Shown: piece by piece, positions 1 through 8,374 of the stretch | Position numbering within the stretch: position 1 is the first letter of the stretch | Layout of the letters: the number at the start of each line of letters is the position of its first letter | Assembly (NCBI RefSeq): GCF_021502675.1 | Contig: NZ_JAKFHA010000043.1 | Coordinates: 1 to 64,000, forward strand | Source: Yinghuangia soli | Lineage (GTDB): Bacteria > Actinomycetota > Actinomycetes > Streptomycetales > Streptomycetaceae | Direction of reading: 5' to 3' | DNA: 64,000 nucleotides | Made by a program: the position numbers and the translations under genes | The notes under the pieces: model-generated | The model's database searches: none | Told to the model about the DNA's origin: nothing | What the model saw: only the letters and a program-made list of their open reading frames with translations

Positions 1-52
1 CCCCGCCGCCGTTGCGCTGCAACGCCCTGGGGCGGTGCCCAGGACGGCCGGT

Positions 53-1744
53 TCAGGCCAGGCCGACCAGGCCGGGCACCTCTGGCCTGGAGAGCCATGT
101 GAAGCCGATGAGGCGTCCTTCGCTGAGCATCCAGATCGCCGAGTCGGCGGCGTCGAGCAGGGCCCTCCCGTCGACCGCCCGGGCGCCGAGCGACGAGCCG
201 TCCTCGTGCTTGAAGGCCATCAGCTGCCCGGGCGCCCCGGGGAGGCCGGTGCCGAGGACGAGGACGCCGGAGGCGTCGGTGCCGACGATTTCGATGTCCG
301 CGACGTCCTTGCCCATCGGCATGCTCCACCGGGCTTTCCCGGTACCGAGGTCGAAGGCGACGAGCCGGACGATTTCGCCGAGCTTCTGATCGCGCCGTTC
401 GGTCTTGATGTAGAGGGTGTTCTTGGCGACCGCGACCGAGTAGTAGGGCGCGCTGTCGAAGTCGGAATTGTAGGGCGCGCTGCGCATGTCCCTGGGGTCG
501 GTCATGCCGTCCGGACCGTGGCTGGGGATTTCCGCGCGGAGCTTCCCGTCGCGGTCGTAGGACTGGAGTATGTAGTCGCCGCCGCGGGCGATTTCGACGA
601 CCACCGGGTCGGCGTGCACGAGGTTCAGCCAGGCGTATCCGTCGTCGGCCGGCGGAATGCTCTTGGACCAGCGGCGGCTGCCGTCGGCGGCGTCGATCGC
701 TATCAGGTTGGCGGGTGATTGCTTTTCGTACGAGGACTGCTCGACGAGGACGGTTCCGCCTTCCACGCGCAGCCCGTCGACGCCTTCGTCGTCGGACGAA
801 GTGGGCGACCAGTCCCAGCGTTTGGCGCCGTCCTTGAGGTTGAAGGCGCTGAGTCCGGTGCTGGTGGAGATCACCGCGATGTCGCCGTCGACGGCGGTCT
901 GGACGCGCCGGAATTTGTCGTCGGAGTTGGCCACGTCTTTGCTTTTGCGCTCCCATGCGGAGCGCATGGTGGCGAGGTCGATGGCGACGGTCATGTCGCA
1001 TTTTCCGGCCGGTCCGTAGGCGGCTATGCCGATGCCTTGGGAGGCTTTGGTGGCCATGCCGCAGAACTCGCCGGTGGGCGGGGTGAATCTGCCGGCTTCG
1101 CGGCCGTCGGCGATGTCGTAGGCGGTGATCGCTTTGGCGTCGCCGGTGATGACGCGCTGTCCGGAGGTCCAGGCGCCGAGGGTCTCGACGCGGCCGTCGC
1201 CGGGCGGGGTCTTCCAGGCGTGCTTCATGGTCTTGCCGTCGGTGACGGGGCTGCCGCCGTCGCCGCCGTCGTCCTTGAGGGCGAATTGCCAGACCAGGAT
1301 GCCGCCGGCGACGAGGACGAGGGCGACCACGGCGGCGACGGCGGCCACGAAGCGGCGCGATGCGGCGCGTCCCGGGGCGCGGGGTATCGGCGGGGTGCCG
1401 TGTGCGGGTTGGCCGTATGGCGGGCTGCCTCCCATGGGCGGCATGCCGACCGGGCTGCCGGGGCCGACCGGGCCGCCCATCCCTCCGGAGCCGGGCGGCG
1501 GGCTGCTGCCCGGCAGGCTGCCCGGGAAGGGCGCGCCCGGCGGTGTGGTCGGTGCCGCGGGCGGTCCGGGCGGTGGCGGTACGCCGGGGAGGCTGGGGCT
1601 GGGCGGTCCGGGCTGCCAGGGCGGTACGCCGTCCCCGCCGGCCCCCGCGCCGGTGGGTCCGAGGGGTTCTCCGGGTGGCGGCCCTGACGGCGGCCCCGGT
1701 GGCGGACCTGGTGGCGGACCGTAGGGTCCGGGCGGTTGCGACAT
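53..1744 (-). CDS. Membrane-anchored PQQ-like beta-propeller protein
   Basis: A 563-residue protein with three parts. Residues 1-130 are extremely Pro/Gly-rich (repeated PPGPP units) and should be cytoplasmic and disordered. Residues 131-152 form one hydrophobic transmembrane helix. The remaining 400 residues read as an extracellular PQQ-enzyme-like beta-propeller, with repeated blades of the type 'aiDaaDGsrrWs' and 'afDLgtGkaRWs'. No enzymatic residues were recognised. Such proteins in actinobacteria are usually of unknown function, and binding or scaffolding outside the membrane is an inference. The ATG at 1744 begins MSQPPGPYGP. The gene lies downstream of the helicase gene on the same strand with a 123-bp gap, so it may have its own promoter. 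Family call fairly secure, role unknown. Confidence 0.8.
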   Translation of the reverse strand: MSQPPGPYGPPPGPPPGPPSGPPPGEPLGPTGAGAGGDGVPPWQPGPPSPSLPGVPPPPGPPAAPTTPPGAPFPGSLPGSSPPPGSGGMGGPVGPGSPVGMPPMGGSPPYGQPAHGTPPIPRAPGRAASRRFVAAVAAVVALVLVAGGILVWQFALKDDGGDGGSPVTDGKTMKHAWKTPPGDGRVETLGAWTSGQRVITGDAKAITAYDIADGREAGRFTPPTGEFCGMATKASQGIGIAAYGPAGKCDMTVAIDLATMRSAWERKSKDVANSDDKFRRVQTAVDGDIAVISTSTGLSAFNLKDGAKRWDWSPTSSDDEGVDGLRVEGGTVLVEQSSYEKQSPANLIAIDAADGSRRWSKSIPPADDGYAWLNLVHADPVVVEIARGGDYILQSYDRDGKLRAEIPSHGPDGMTDPRDMRSAPYNSDFDSAPYYSVAVAKNTLYIKTERRDQKLGEIVRLVAFDLGTGKARWSMPMGKDVADIEIVGTDASGVLVLGTGLPGAPGQLMAFKHEDGSSLGARAVDGRALLDAADSAIWMLSEGRLIGFTWLSRPEVPGLVGLA

Positions 1745-1867
1745 GGTCCCCCTTGTCCTCCGCGCGTGGCCGGCGGTCGGCCGTGGCGCGTTACGACAAT
1801 ACGAAGCACCTTGCGGCGCCTGCTGCGTGAGGATCCGTCAGTTCTTCGGGCGGGGAACGGGCCTTGC

Positions 1868-4177
1868 TCAGACGTCGATTGCGGACAGCGAGCGGCGTAC
1901 CTGGTTGCGGTCGGTGGTGTACCAGAAGTCGGGCATGGAGGACCGGAAGAAGCCGCCGTACTGCTTGGTGGCCAGCCGGGAGTCGAGGACGGCGACGACG
2001 CCGCGGTCGTCGGCGGCGCGGACCAGGCGTCCGGCGCCCTGGGCCATGAGCAGGGCGGCGTGGGTGGCGGAGACGGCCATGAAGCCGTTGCCGCCGGCCT
2101 GGTGGACGGCGTGGGCGCGGGCGCTCATGAGGGGGTCGTCGGGGCGCGGGAAGGGGATGCGGTCCATGACGACGAGCTGGCAGGCGGGGCCGGGGACGTC
2201 GACGCCCTGCCACAGGGACAGCGTGCCGAAGAGGCAGGCGCGGACGTCGCCGGCGAAGGCCTTGAGGAGTTCGGGGAGCGAGTCGTCGCCCTGGCACAGG
2301 ATGGGGAAGTCGAGGCGTTCGCGCAGGGCTTCGGTGGCGGCTTCGGCGGCGCGGCGCGAGGAGAAGAGGCCGAGGGTGCGGCCGCCTGCGCATTCGATGA
2401 GCTCGGCGAGTTCGTCGAGGGTGTCGGGGTGCATGCCGTCGCGGCCGGGCGGGGGCAGGTGCTTGGCGACGTAGAGGATGCCCTGCTTGGGGTATTCGTA
2501 GGGCGAGCCGACGTCCATGGAGCGCCAGGGGGCGAGTTCGGCGTCGGTGTCCGGGTCGATGTCGTCGTCGAGGTCGGCGGGGACGTCGGCCTTCGTCTTG
2601 CTCTTCGCCTTCGGTTTGGTCTTCGGGGCAGGCTTGGGCTTGCCCAGGACCTTGGCGACCGGGACGGCTTCGCCGGGTTCGGGCAGGAGGCCTTCCGGGC
2701 TCAGGCCGAGGGTGCGCGCCACGCCGGTGAAGTCGCCGCCGAGTTTGAGGGTGGCGGAGGTGAGGACGACGGTGCGGTCGCCGAAGAGCGACTCGCGCAG
2801 GAGTCCGGCCACCGCGAGCGGGGCGATGCGCAGGGAGGGTCCGACGCGGTCGCTGCGTTCGATCCACAGGACGTCGTACGGGGAGCCGGACAGGATGCGT
2901 TCGCAGGTGTCGTGCACGTTCTGGACGGCGGCCATGGCCTGGCGGCGGGCGGCGTCTTCGTCGGTGAGCGACTTGTCGCGTACTTCGCCGAGCGAGGTGA
3001 TGACCCCGCGGCTGGCGTCGCGCAGCGCGGCGAGGGCCCAGCCGAGGTCGGGGTCGGGTTCGTCGAGGCGGGCCGGTTCGCGCATGCTCATGGCCTTGGC
3101 GTAGGCCTCGGCGGCGGCTTGGAGGGCGTCGACGGCCTTTTCGTTGGCGAGTTTGGCGGCGCGGCGGGCGGCGCGTTCGACGCTGCCGATGGTGAGGTCG
3201 TCGGTGGCCACGGAGGTGACGCGGGCGGCGAGTTCGTGGGCTTCGTCGACGACGAGGACTTCGTGCTCGGGGAGGACGGGGGCGCCTTCGAGGGCGTCGA
3301 TCGCGAGCAGCGCGTGGTTGGTGACGATGATGTCGGACTGCTTGGCGATCTCGCGGGCGCGTTCGGCGAAGCACTCTTGCCCGTAGGGGCATTTGGCGGC
3401 GCCGAGGCATTCGGTGGAGGAGACGGAGACCTGGGCCCAGGCGCGGTCGTTGACGCCGGGGCTGAGGTCGTCGCGGTCGCCGGTCTCGGTGTCGTCGTCG
3501 GCCCAGTCGCGGATGCGGATGATGTCGCGGCCGGTCTGCGAGGTGGGCGAGGGGTCGAAGAGGACTTCGCCGTCGTCCGGGGGGCCGTCGTGGAGGCGGT
3601 GCAGGCAGACGTAGTTGCTGCGGCCCTTCAGGGTGGCGAAGGTGGGGCGGCGGCGGAGCAGCGGGTGGAGGGCGTCGACGGTGCGCGGGAGGTCGCGTTC
3701 GACGAGTTGGCGCTGCAGCGCGAGGGTGGCGGTGGCGACGACGACGCGGCGGCGGCCGGCCAGTGCGGGGACGAGGTACGCGAGCGACTTCCCGGTGCCG
3801 GTGCCGGCCTGGACGAGGAGGTGCTCGCGGCGGGCGACGGCGCCGGCGACGGCTTCGGCCATGCGGACCTGGCCGGGGCGTTCGGTGCCGCCGACGGCCG
3901 CGACGGCGGCGGTGAGGAGTTGTCCGAGGTCGGGGCGGCCGCCGGGTGCGGCGGTCGGCGCTCCCGCGGTGTCCTCGTCCTGCTCGTCGTCTTCGTCCTC
4001 CGAGTCGTCCTCGTCGTACTCCGAGTCACCATCGTCGTCCTCGGCGGCTTCGTCCGAGGTGCCGTCGATCCCGGCGTCGAGGGTGCCGGTGTCCTCGGGT
4101 GTTCCGTCGGGCCCCCGGTCGGCGTCGGTGGTGCCGTCGAGGTCTTCGGGGGCGTCGTGTTCCGCGGTGTCGCTCAT
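1868..4177 (-). CDS. dinG: DinG/XPD-family ATP-dependent DNA helicase
   Basis: A 769-residue superfamily 2 helicase. After an acidic, disordered first 80 residues come the Walker A motif AGTGTGKS (124-131) and the DEAH box (311-314). Between them lie four cysteines (191, 257, 263, 269) placed like the Fe-S cluster ligands of XPD/DinG helicases. The C-terminal half carries the second motor domain, with GLFSSRRAAE and the motif VI region GAGRLVR. A Lys/Pro-rich low-complexity insert sits near residue 525 (KPKPAPKTKPKAK). The start at 4177 (MSDTAEHD) was preferred over an in-frame ATG 39 bases upstream, because the extra residues look like leader sequence. Family role: 5'-3' unwinding in DNA repair. 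The S. coelicolor neighbourhood has a similar helicase near hflX and recA. Confidence 0.92.
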   Translation of the reverse strand: MSDTAEHDAPEDLDGTTDADRGPDGTPEDTGTLDAGIDGTSDEAAEDDDGDSEYDEDDSEDEDDEQDEDTAGAPTAAPGGRPDLGQLLTAAVAAVGGTERPGQVRMAEAVAGAVARREHLLVQAGTGTGKSLAYLVPALAGRRRVVVATATLALQRQLVERDLPRTVDALHPLLRRRPTFATLKGRSNYVCLHRLHDGPPDDGEVLFDPSPTSQTGRDIIRIRDWADDDTETGDRDDLSPGVNDRAWAQVSVSSTECLGAAKCPYGQECFAERAREIAKQSDIIVTNHALLAIDALEGAPVLPEHEVLVVDEAHELAARVTSVATDDLTIGSVERAARRAAKLANEKAVDALQAAAEAYAKAMSMREPARLDEPDPDLGWALAALRDASRGVITSLGEVRDKSLTDEDAARRQAMAAVQNVHDTCERILSGSPYDVLWIERSDRVGPSLRIAPLAVAGLLRESLFGDRTVVLTSATLKLGGDFTGVARTLGLSPEGLLPEPGEAVPVAKVLGKPKPAPKTKPKAKSKTKADVPADLDDDIDPDTDAELAPWRSMDVGSPYEYPKQGILYVAKHLPPPGRDGMHPDTLDELAELIECAGGRTLGLFSSRRAAEAATEALRERLDFPILCQGDDSLPELLKAFAGDVRACLFGTLSLWQGVDVPGPACQLVVMDRIPFPRPDDPLMSARAHAVHQAGGNGFMAVSATHAALLMAQGAGRLVRAADDRGVVAVLDSRLATKQYGGFFRSSMPDFWYTTDRNQVRRSLSAIDV

Positions 4178-4212
4178 CGGGGCCAAGCCTAATTGTGCGG
4201 AGTGACGCCGCG

Positions 4213-4253
4213 GCACGGACGCCCCGGGAGGGCCGCTCCCGGGGTGTCCGTGC
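4213..4253. terminator. Intrinsic terminator hairpin
   Basis: GCACGGAC and GTCCGTGC arms enclose a further nine-pair stem with loop GGCCG. It lies just past the stop of the SGNH esterase gene on the minus strand and probably ends that transcript before the helicase gene. No T-run, as is usual in high-GC actinobacteria. Confidence 0.75.
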
Positions 4254-4271
4254 GACGGGAACCGCGGAGGG

Positions 4272-5276
4272 TCAGCCCTTGGCCTTGGCGAGCACCGCGG
4301 CGGCCATGCCCTGCTGCCCGAGGGCGTTGGGGTGGGCGGGTGCGGCCGGGGACTGGGGCGCGATGCCTTCGACCCACTTGGTGCCGGCGGGCTGGCAGAC
4401 GTCGTGGCCGAGGCCGGGGGTGAAGGTGTCGACGTAGGTGGCGTTCGCGGTGCCGGCGCTGGTGGACAGCATGGTGTTGAGGCCGCGGATGACGCCGCGC
4501 AGGTAGTCGAGGTCGCCGACGGCGATGGGGACCTGGGCCGGGCAGCCGTCGCCGGTCTCGGGGAGGATCGAGGGGTAGCCGACGAGGAGGACGCGGGCGT
4601 CGGGGGACTTCGCGCGGATGGTCTTGAGCGAGGCGTCGACCTTGGCGGCGGTGTCCTTGATGCGCTGGGCGAGGACGTCCTTGCCGTCCTTGGTGAAGGC
4701 GTCCTTGCAGGGGGTCGGGGAGGCCTTGTCGCCGCTGCGCATGACGCAGGTGGTCATGATCTCGCCGAAGCCGATGTCGTTGCCGCCGATGCCGAGGGTG
4801 ACCAGCTTGGTCTGCGGTCCGAGGGCGTCGAACTGGGCGGCCGGCGAGTCTCCGCCGTTCTTGAAGACCTGGGGTGCGCCGAGGTCGGCCGTGGTGGCGG
4901 CGCCGCAGGTGACGTCGGTGAAGGACGGTACGGCGAGCTGCTTGGCGGTGAGGTGGGCGTAGTTGCTGGAGCTGCGGCTGCAGTTCTTGGGGCTGCCCGG
5001 GACGGTCTCGGGGATCATGACGCCGGCCGCGTAGGAGTCGCCGAGGGCGACGTAGTAGGAGCCGCCGGAGGTTGCCGGGGCAGGTATTCCGCCGGTGCCG
5101 GCCGCGGGGGCGGTGGAAGAGCCGGGAGTGCCCGGGGCGGTTTCCTTGGCCTTCCCGCCGCCGGTTCCGGTGCCGGTGTCGCCGCCGGAGTCGGAGTCGG
5201 AGGAGCAGGCGCCGAGTGTGAGGGCTGCGGCCGCGATGAGTGCGGTCGCCGCCGCGAGGTGTCGTGCCTGGCCCAC
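4272..5276 (-). CDS. SGNH/GDSL-family secreted esterase lipoprotein
   Basis: A 334-residue exported hydrolase. The GTG at 5276 follows AAGGGGA at good distance and starts a lipoprotein signal peptide ending in the lipobox LGAC. A Ser/Gly/Thr/Pro-rich linker follows. The catalytic domain shows block I GDSY, block III GGND and the C-terminal His in AHPNALGQ, giving the Ser-Asp/His arrangement of the SGNH superfamily. Several cysteines suggest disulfides, as in the Streptomyces secreted lipases of this fold. Substrate unknown; short-chain lipids or esters are likely. Monocistronic: it has its own terminator downstream, and a 180-bp upstream gap with imperfect 10-bp tandem repeats (around 5420-5455). 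Confidence 0.88.
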   Translation of the reverse strand: MGQARHLAAATALIAAAALTLGACSSDSDSGGDTGTGTGGGKAKETAPGTPGSSTAPAAGTGGIPAPATSGGSYYVALGDSYAAGVMIPETVPGSPKNCSRSSSNYAHLTAKQLAVPSFTDVTCGAATTADLGAPQVFKNGGDSPAAQFDALGPQTKLVTLGIGGNDIGFGEIMTTCVMRSGDKASPTPCKDAFTKDGKDVLAQRIKDTAAKVDASLKTIRAKSPDARVLLVGYPSILPETGDGCPAQVPIAVGDLDYLRGVIRGLNTMLSTSAGTANATYVDTFTPGLGHDVCQPAGTKWVEGIAPQSPAAPAHPNALGQQGMAAAVLAKAKG

Positions 5277-5456
5277 GTCGTGTCCCCTTGTCGTCGTACG
5301 TCCTGCTCGCGGCCTTCCCCGTACGCGGCGGTTACCGGCGGGTAGGCAGTGCGGTGAGCTTAGGCGTCCCGCGGTGAACCCGCCAGGGGCCGGAGGTCCC
5401 GTCCGCAGGCGACCGGACGGCAGACCGCGGCAGACCACGACGGACCACGGCAGGCC

Positions 5457-6287
5457 TCAGTCGAGCTTGATCCGTTCGCGGCGGCTGGCCGGGCACGGGA
5501 TCTCGCTGAGCATGGTGAGGCTTTCCCGGGCCGCGTCGATCTCGAAGTCCTGCAGGGTGGCGACGACGACGTCGACGCGGTCGCCGTCGGCCTCCGCGAC
5601 CACGCGCCCGTCCGGCCCGAAGACCGCGCTGCGGCCGCAGCCGGGTCCGTCGCCGGTGGCGCCGACGTGGTTGGCCAGCACGGTGTAGCAGGTGTTCTCG
5701 AGGGCGCGGGTGGCCAGGTAGAGGCCGCGCCGGTATTCCTCGTCGCCGCGGGTGAAGAGGCCGCCGCACAGGTACGCGTCGCAGCCGTCGAGGGTGGCGG
5801 CGCGCACGTGTTCGGGGAAGCCGATGTCGTGGCGGGTGCCGATGCCGAGGCGCCAGCCGCGGACCTCGATGGAGCAGCCGTGGTCGCCGGGGGTGAACAG
5901 GTCGCGGGCGTCGGGCGGGAGGTGCTCGGCGTCGTAGGCGACCCGGGCCTCGCCGTCGCGGCCGACGACGAGGACCGACCAGGTGCGGCCGCCGGGTCTG
6001 CGCACGCAGGCGCCGACGACGGCGACGGTGCGGCTGGCGTAGCAGGCCGCGACGAGGTCGTCGAGGCGCGGGTCGCCGGGCACGATCTCGCACCGGGCCG
6101 GGTCGCGGCGCATGAGGTCGAGGTCGCGGCCCGTCAGGAAGAGCTCGGGCAGGACCACGACATCGGCGCCGGCGGACGCGGCGAACCGGACGAGCTGGGC
6201 GGCGGTGGCCACGTTCTCCGCCACGTTGCCGGCCAGGGCGTGTGCCTGGGCCGCGGCCACGCGCAAGGGTGCTCGATCCAACGTCAC
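5457..6287 (-). CDS. Nitrilase-superfamily protein lacking catalytic Cys and Lys
   Basis: A 276-residue carbon-nitrogen hydrolase fold. The first catalytic residue, Glu48 in LPELFLTG, is present. The lysine motif (normally YRKxHL) reads YDAEHL, with Ala120 in place of Lys. The nucleophile elbow (normally CYDxxFPE) reads RHDIGFPE, with Arg152 in place of Cys. Flanking motifs (DIGFPE, LDGCDAYLCGG) are well kept, so this is not a frameshift or decay. The protein is therefore probably not an amidase or nitrilase, and a binding or regulatory role is an inference. GTG start at 6287. It lies 38 bp from the stop of the siderophore operon on the same strand and could be its distal cotranscribed member. 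Confidence 0.85.
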   Translation of the reverse strand: MTLDRAPLRVAAAQAHALAGNVAENVATAAQLVRFAASAGADVVVLPELFLTGRDLDLMRRDPARCEIVPGDPRLDDLVAACYASRTVAVVGACVRRPGGRTWSVLVVGRDGEARVAYDAEHLPPDARDLFTPGDHGCSIEVRGWRLGIGTRHDIGFPEHVRAATLDGCDAYLCGGLFTRGDEEYRRGLYLATRALENTCYTVLANHVGATGDGPGCGRSAVFGPDGRVVAEADGDRVDVVVATLQDFEIDAARESLTMLSEIPCPASRRERIKLD

Positions 6288-6325
6288 CGCGGCATTGTGG
6301 CATCGTGACCGGAATCACACCATGG

Positions 6326-8374
6326 TCATCTTGGTCCGCCGTACAGCGGGTTGGGCACGGTTCCGTGCGCGGCGACGTGCGGGCGGCCCGGCCGGTCGCG
6401 GTATCCGTCGAGGAGGAGCCGGTTCCGGTTGAGGCACAGCCGGTCGATGCGCGGGGTGAGCAGATCGAACATCCGGTGCCGTTCGGAGAGTTCGGGGAAG
6501 CGGGCCTGGTGGTCGAGGATTTCGTCGCGGACCATGGCCCAGAAGTCGCTCTGCGGGACGCCGAGGTGCATCTCGGCGAGGTCGGCGAGGTAGCGGTAGT
6601 GGCCGACGAGCAGCGCGGCGTGGATGAACTGGCACAGATACGCGGGCGCCTCGCGCAGAAGGACCGCGGAGACGTCGGCGGGGAGGTCGGCGAGTTCGGG
6701 GAGCGGCTGGTCGGTGATGTTGACGTCGTCGACGAAGTCCTTGACCGCGAGCCTTGTCGGGACGTCGTATTCGTCGAAGACGACGATGGCGTTCTCGCCG
6801 TGCGGGGAGAAGACCAGGCCGTACTGGTAGAGGCAGTGCAGGAGCGGCGGCAGCATGGTGTGGAAGAGGCTGCGGAGCCAGGCGCGGGGGGCGATGCCGG
6901 ACCGGTCGACGAGTTCGGCGACGAACGGGCGGCCGTACGGGTCGACGTGCAGGAGCGAGGCGAGCGTCCGGGCCCGCTCGCCTTCGCCGAGTTCGGGGAC
7001 GAGGGGCTCGCGCCAGATGGTGCCGAGGAGTTCGCGGTACTGGTACGGGACGCCGGGGAGGTCTTCGAGGACCGGGTGGCGGACGGTGACGGATGCGGTC
7101 TCGCCGAGCAGGACGACGCGGCATTCGTCGCGCAGGAACGGGTCGCTGTCGCGCAGTCCGTGGACCCAGGCGGTGACGGCGGGGGCGGCGAGGGTGCGTT
7201 CGGTGGGCAGGCCGCGCCAGACCAGGGTGTTGAGGACGGAGAGCGGGAGTTTGACGGTGCGCCGGCCGGGCTGGTCGACGTCGAGGAAGGTGCGGACGGA
7301 CTGCTGGGCGAGGTAGCGGTCGGGGGCTTCGCCGAGGCGGAGGATGCGGCCGGCGGCGATGTCGGGGGCGAAGAGCGGGGCGATGGTCTCGTCCCATTGC
7401 CAGGGGTGGACGGGCAGCCAGAGGTAGGCGCCGAGGTCGGCGTCCTCGCCGAGGCGGGAGTGCATGCGCTCGCGGAAGCGCTGCGCGGTGGCCGGGTCCA
7501 ACTCTTCGGCGTACAGGCGGTGTTCGTCGAGTCCGGGGACGCCGCGGAATTGTGCGAGGTCGCGGTGTACGGCGATCCACGGCAGGCGCATGGTGCGGCG
7601 CGATTCGGGGGCGTAGGCGGCGGCGTCGGTGGCGGAGAACCCGAGCCGGCCCTTGTTGGCGACGATCCAGGGGTGGCCGGTCTGGTGGCCTTCGAGGTCG
7701 GCGTAGTCGAGATCGGCGAGTACCGAAGCGGGTTGTGCGGTGGCGGAGAGGGCGACGTCGGCGGCGAGGGTGGCGGTGAGTTCGCGGACGAGGTGCCCTG
7801 CGGTGTCTCCGGTGAGGCCGAGGGCGGTGTGCGCGTCGAGGAGGAAGCGCAGCATGTCGTCGCCGGGTTCGTCGCCGAGGGGGCTGCCGCGGCGCAGGGA
7901 TGCGGGGTCGACGTGCCAGCAGTCGTAGGCGCCGCGGCGGGCCCGGAAGCGGTAGCGGACTTCGCCGGGGAGGTCGATGCGGTAGGTGTCGCCGTGTTCG
8001 TGGACGGGGGCGAGGAGTTCCTCGTACGCGAATTCGGCGAGGGCCTTGGCGAGCATGGTGCGGCCGGCGTCGGCCCAGGCGCCGTCCTGGCGGCGCGGGT
8101 CGGGGGCGGTGCGGGCGCCGGGTAACGCGGCGGGTGCGGGGTCGAGGTCCGGTCCGGCGGTGCCCGGGCCGCGGACCGCCGCGTCTCCGCCGGTCCGTGC
8201 GCCGAGGGCGGTCCCGGGGAGAGCGGTTGCCCTGGTGCGGGCGCTTCCGGAGGGTGCCGCGTGGCGGCCGCTGCCGGCGGCGTGCCGGGCGGCGGGTGCG
8301 GCGGGCAGGGGTGCGGCGGCGGTGCCGGCCGCGGTGGCGCCTGCGGAGCGGGCGGGGTCAGTGGGCAGGGACAC
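6326..8374 (-). CDS. NIS siderophore synthetase, IucA/IucC family (RhbF/DesD-like)
   Basis: A 682-residue NRPS-independent siderophore synthetase that would condense a hydroxamate amine with a carboxylate (citrate or a citrate half-product) using ATP. The first 90 residues are an Ala/Pro/Arg-rich extension absent from typical 580-620-residue family members. The synthetase fold starts near DAGRTMLAKALAEFAYEELL. Family landmarks include HPWQWDE, the SPHGEN catalytic segment and the terminal PNPL motif. GTG start at 8374 with GGAG eight bases upstream, inside the end of the monooxygenase gene (17-bp overlap). It is the last gene of the operon and occupies the rhbF/iucC position, predicted to do the second condensation. 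Confidence 0.93.
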   Translation of the reverse strand: MSLPTDPARSAGATAAGTAAAPLPAAPAARHAAGSGRHAAPSGSARTRATALPGTALGARTGGDAAVRGPGTAGPDLDPAPAALPGARTAPDPRRQDGAWADAGRTMLAKALAEFAYEELLAPVHEHGDTYRIDLPGEVRYRFRARRGAYDCWHVDPASLRRGSPLGDEPGDDMLRFLLDAHTALGLTGDTAGHLVRELTATLAADVALSATAQPASVLADLDYADLEGHQTGHPWIVANKGRLGFSATDAAAYAPESRRTMRLPWIAVHRDLAQFRGVPGLDEHRLYAEELDPATAQRFRERMHSRLGEDADLGAYLWLPVHPWQWDETIAPLFAPDIAAGRILRLGEAPDRYLAQQSVRTFLDVDQPGRRTVKLPLSVLNTLVWRGLPTERTLAAPAVTAWVHGLRDSDPFLRDECRVVLLGETASVTVRHPVLEDLPGVPYQYRELLGTIWREPLVPELGEGERARTLASLLHVDPYGRPFVAELVDRSGIAPRAWLRSLFHTMLPPLLHCLYQYGLVFSPHGENAIVVFDEYDVPTRLAVKDFVDDVNITDQPLPELADLPADVSAVLLREAPAYLCQFIHAALLVGHYRYLADLAEMHLGVPQSDFWAMVRDEILDHQARFPELSERHRMFDLLTPRIDRLCLNRNRLLLDGYRDRPGRPHVAAHGTVPNPLYGGPR

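Noticed and set aside
53-1744. PQQ-dependent dehydrogenase
   Set aside because: Only propeller blade repeats are visible; no cofactor-binding Trp-docking or cytochrome motifs were recognised.
4180-4200. Iron-box-like TTAGGC near the helicase start
   Set aside because: Only one half matches; the other half-site is missing.
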